Positions 61,415 through 64,000 of a stretch of DNA of 64,000 nt are shown here, piece after piece. Every line of letters begins with the position of its first letter. The first letter of the stretch is position 1. The position numbers and the translations under genes were made by a program. Origin of the DNA: Phycisphaerales bacterium (GTDB taxonomy: Bacteria; Planctomycetota; Phycisphaerae; Phycisphaerales; UBA1924); contig JACVCS010000004.1 of the NCBI GenBank assembly GCA_016741915.1, positions 1-64,000 on the forward strand. The letters are read 5' to 3'. The notes under the pieces were generated by a model. The model was not told where the DNA came from. It was given only the letters and a program-made list of their open reading frames with translations, and made no database searches.

Positions 61415-62122
61415 ATGGCATCCGTGCTGATCATCGGCCCTCACCCCGACGACCAGGAACTGGGCATGGGCGGCACCCTCGCCCTGCTCGCGGCTCAGGG
61501 GCACCGCGTCACCATCCTCGACCTGACCAACGGCGAACCAACGCCCAAGGGCTCCCCAGAAATCCGCGCCCGCGAGGCCGCCGACGCCGCCGCCACCCTC
61601 AGCCCGCCCGACAACCCCATCACCCGCATCACCCTCGACCTGCCCAACCGCTCGGTCACGCACGACATCCCCTCCCGGCACAAAGTCGCGGGGGTCATCC
61701 GCGCCGTGCAGGCCGAGGTCGTCTTCGCACCCTACTTCGAGGACGCCCACCCCGACCACCTCGCCGGCACACGCATCATCGAGGACGCACGCTTCGACGC
61801 GAAACTCAGCAAAGTCTCGATGCCGGGCGATCGCGGCATGCCCCCCATCCACCCACGCCGCCTCATCTACTTCTTCGCCACGCACCTGCGCATCGTCCCC
61901 CAGCCCAGCTTCATCATCGACATCTCCACCACCCTCGAACTCAAGCACCGCGCCATCGCCTGCTACGCCAGTCAGCTCGGCCCAACCACCGCCAACGCCA
62001 CCCTGGGCGAACGCATCCTCGCCCAGGACCACTACTTCGGCTCGCGCATCAACACCAAGGCCGGCGAACCGTTCTTCGTTCGCGAGCCCCTGGGCCTCCG
62101 CGGGTTCGATGGCGTGATCTGA
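61415..62122 (+). CDS. PIG-L family deacetylase (BshB1-like)
   Basis: A 235-residue metal-dependent deacetylase. LIIGPHPDDQELGMGGTLALLA carries the family H-P-D-D metal/catalytic motif and EDAHPDHLAGTRI gives the third ligand. Together with PNRSVTHD and GEPFFVREPLGLRG it matches the BshB1 branch, which deacetylates GlcNAc-malate in bacillithiol synthesis. BshA and BshC genes are not in the window, so another N-acetylglucosamine substrate is possible. ATG 61415. Confidence 0.88.
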   Translation: MASVLIIGPHPDDQELGMGGTLALLAAQGHRVTILDLTNGEPTPKGSPEIRAREAADAAATLSPPDNPITRITLDLPNRSVTHDIPSRHKVAGVIRAVQAEVVFAPYFEDAHPDHLAGTRIIEDARFDAKLSKVSMPGDRGMPPIHPRRLIYFFATHLRIVPQPSFIIDISTTLELKHRAIACYASQLGPTTANATLGERILAQDHYFGSRINTKAGEPFFVREPLGLRGFDGVI

Positions 62123-62155
62123 CCTTCCTCAGGCCCCGCCGGGTATGCTCATCGC

Positions 62156-63400
62156 ATGACCGCCCCGACGAACCCAGCCGACATGCCCGCTCAGCCGATC
62201 AACCTCACCAGCCGCGCCCTGCGCCCCTTCGGCACCACCATCTTCACCACCATGACGCGCCTGGCTCAGCAGCACGGCGCCGTCAACCTCTCGCAGGGTT
62301 TCCCGGATTACGACGGCCCGTCGTTCATCAAAGACGCCGCGAAAAAAGCCCTCGACACCGAGCACAACCAATACGCACCGATGCCCGGCGTGCCCGCCCT
62401 CCGCAAAGCCATCGCCGATCGCTTCACCCGCGACACCTCCCTCCCCTGCGACCCCGATGCCCACGTCGTCGTCACCAGCGGCTGCACCGAGGCCATCGCC
62501 GCCGCCATGCTGGGCCTGCTGAACCCCGGTGACGAAGTCATCCTCTTCGAGCCGTTCTACGACTCATACCGCGCCTGCGTCGCGATGGCCGGCTGCACCG
62601 CGCGCTTCGTCTCACTCCGCCCGCCCGCACCCTCGCCGGGCAGCATCGTCGATCGGCCCTTCACCTTCGATCCGCAGCAACTCCGCGAGGCCATCACCCC
62701 GCGCACGCGGATGATCCTCATCAACACGCCGCACAACCCAACGGGCAAGGTCTTCTCGCGCGAAGAACTGACGCTCATCGCGGAACTGTGCGTGAAGCAC
62801 GACCTCATCGCCCTGTGCGACGAGGTCTACGAGCGTTTGCTGCTCAGCGACGAGCCGCACATCAACCTCGCCAGCCTGCCGGGGATGCAGCACCGCACGC
62901 TCACGCTCAGCAGTATCGGCAAGACCTTCAGTTTTACAGGCTGGAAGATCGGCTGGGCGGTGGGCCCAAGCAACCTCATCGCCGCCGTTCGCAGCGCCCA
63001 CCAGTTCCTCACCTTTGCCGTCGTGACGCCGCTGCAGCACGCCGCGGTCGTGGCGCTCAGCGACGAGGACCGCTGCGTCCGTCCGCTCGTTGCCGAACTG
63101 AAAGCCAACCGCGACAAGCTCGCCAGCGCCCTCGCCTCACTTGCTTTCACCGTCTATCAACCCCGCGGCACGTACTTCATCATGGCCGACCATTCAACCG
63201 TCTCGCCCAAACTCGGCGCGAAGGACGACCAAGACTTCTGCCTGAAACTCATCGAGCGCGTCGGTGTGGCGGCCATCCCGCCCAGCGTCTTCTACAACTC
63301 CCTCGAGCTGGGCAAGCCGCTGGTCCGTTTCGCTTTCTGCAAAAAGCCCGAGACCATCGACGAGGGAGTCCGCCGATTGCAGGCCCTGCGGTCGATGTGA
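62156..63400 (+). CDS. Pyridoxal-phosphate aminotransferase, class I/II
   Basis: A 414-residue fold-type-I aminotransferase. NLSQGFPDYDGPSFI and NQYAPMPGVPALRKAIA are typical of the methionine/kynurenine/glutamine aminotransferase branch (YbdL, KAT). LINTPHNPTGKVFS, CDEVYERLL and SIGKTFSFTGWKIGWAVG follow, with the PLP-binding lysine in S-I-G-K. RFAFCKKPETI near the end holds the substrate-carboxylate arginine. The exact amino acid is not determinable. ATG 62156, 33 nt after the PIG-L gene. Confidence 0.92.
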   Translation: MTAPTNPADMPAQPINLTSRALRPFGTTIFTTMTRLAQQHGAVNLSQGFPDYDGPSFIKDAAKKALDTEHNQYAPMPGVPALRKAIADRFTRDTSLPCDPDAHVVVTSGCTEAIAAAMLGLLNPGDEVILFEPFYDSYRACVAMAGCTARFVSLRPPAPSPGSIVDRPFTFDPQQLREAITPRTRMILINTPHNPTGKVFSREELTLIAELCVKHDLIALCDEVYERLLLSDEPHINLASLPGMQHRTLTLSSIGKTFSFTGWKIGWAVGPSNLIAAVRSAHQFLTFAVVTPLQHAAVVALSDEDRCVRPLVAELKANRDKLASALASLAFTVYQPRGTYFIMADHSTVSPKLGAKDDQDFCLKLIERVGVAAIPPSVFYNSLELGKPLVRFAFCKKPETIDEGVRRLQALRSM

Positions 63401-63421
63401 TGAACCAACCCGCCCGCGCGT

Positions 63422-64000
63422 TTACTTCGCGTACCCCTTTGGGTTCGCCTTGAACCACGCCCAGGCGCTGGCGACGATCTCGTCAACATTCGTGATCTTC
63501 GCCTTCCAGCCGATCTCGCGCGCGATCTTGCCCGGGTCGGCATAGAGCGTCGCGGGATCGCCCGCACGCCGTGGACCGATCTTCGTCTTGACCTTCATGC
63601 CCGTCACCCGTTCAACGCTCTGCACGATCTGTTTGACGCTCAGCCCATTGCCGATGCCCAGGTTATAGATCCGCCCGTCGCCGGGCTTCAGCGCATTCAT
63701 CACCGTCACGTGCGCGTCGACGAGATCCTCAACGTGCACATAATCCCGCACGCACGTGCCGTCGGGCGTGGGGTAGTCATCCCCGAAGATGCTCAGCGTG
63801 TTCTCCGCCTGAGGCCTCAGCCCAAGCAGGCACTGCAAAATAATCGGCACCAGATGCGTCTCGGGCTCGTGATGCTCACCCAGCGCGCCGCTGCGATCAC
63901 ACCCCGCAACGTTGAAATACCGCAGGCACGCGTACGCGAACGGCTTCCCCGCCGCCTTCTGCGCCGTGTTGAAATCCGACAGCAGCCGCTCGACCATCAG
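63422..64000 (-). CDS. galE: UDP-glucose 4-epimerase (3' part)
   Basis: The gene runs off the right edge; 193 codons of the C-terminal half are present. LRYFNVAGCD, a GDDYPTPDGTCVRDYVHVEDL block and YNLGIGNGLSVKQIV are the hallmark substrate-binding segments of GalE (short-chain dehydrogenase/reductase). It interconverts UDP-glucose and UDP-galactose for surface polysaccharide and galactose use. The NAD-binding Rossmann motif and YxxxK lie outside the window. It is convergent with the aminotransferase gene (21-nt gap). Confidence 0.93.
   Translation of the reverse strand: MMVERLLSDFNTAQKAAGKPFAYACLRYFNVAGCDRSGALGEHHEPETHLVPIILQCLLGLRPQAENTLSIFGDDYPTPDGTCVRDYVHVEDLVDAHVTVMNALKPGDGRIYNLGIGNGLSVKQIVQSVERVTGMKVKTKIGPRRAGDPATLYADPGKIAREIGWKAKITNVDEIVASAWAWFKANPKGYAK

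Overview
The window is 64 kb of GC-rich chromosomal DNA, densely coding on both strands. It has no rRNA, CRISPR array, insertion sequence or phage block. It most resembles a Planctomycetota chromosome, probably class Phycisphaerae. The reasons are secreted proteins ending in dockerin-like repeats, scattered cell-envelope genes (a lone murG and a lone nuoI), a didermic outfit (OprB-type porin, NodT lipoprotein, LpoB-like lipoproteins, TonB-like protein, heptosyltransferase) and large fused periplasmic hydrolases. This placement is inference from gene content; no rRNA is present to confirm it.

Layout. 1-5.4 kb: the end of a pabB-type gene, two small repeat arrays, then a minus-strand run murG / hypothetical / GGDEF protein / Nudix whose first three genes overlap by 4 nt, and a tRNA-Leu. 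5.7-11.4 kb: OprB-like porin, a stretch with four inverted repeats, a sigma-54 activator without a sensory domain, a GH10-like protein lacking its catalytic glutamates, and a membrane-anchored ComEA-type HhH protein. 11.7-24.6 kb: mfd, then a plus-strand efflux locus of TetR, permease, TetR, permease, ATPase, membrane-fusion protein and NodT outer-membrane lipoprotein; a strong inverted-repeat operator lies before the second TetR. 24.7-36 kb: nuoI, two tandem secreted proteins with three tail-collar domains each, a tricorn-like protease, ffh, and a secreted serine hydrolase. Both collar proteins and the hydrolase end in the same two-repeat dockerin-like tag. 36-48.8 kb: pyrF, a DUF971 protein, recG, two amidohydrolase-fold proteins, a HAD phosphatase, a heptosyltransferase and a DUF3592 membrane protein. 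49-54 kb: tRNA-Ala, small lipoproteins, a TonB-like protein with a coupled secreted partner, and an ASCH protein. 54.3-60 kb: a five-gene minus-strand envelope cluster (two LpoB-like lipoproteins, COG3014-like, YcfL-like, and a 650-aa secreted protein). 60-64 kb: Nudix, NfeD-like, PIG-L deacetylase, aminotransferase, and the 3' part of galE.

Functional reading. Much of the window concerns the cell envelope: peptidoglycan precursor synthesis (murG) coupled to a c-di-GMP-type enzyme, probable activators of peptidoglycan polymerases (LpoB cluster), a tripartite exporter with two permeases and two repressors, heptose/LPS-type glycosylation, and secreted proteins with a shared C-terminal tag. The most novel-looking items are the split EF-hand/dockerin-like C-terminal repeat on three unrelated secreted proteins, the twin-TetR/twin-permease exporter with its operator, and the five-gene LpoB/YcfL/COG3014 cluster.
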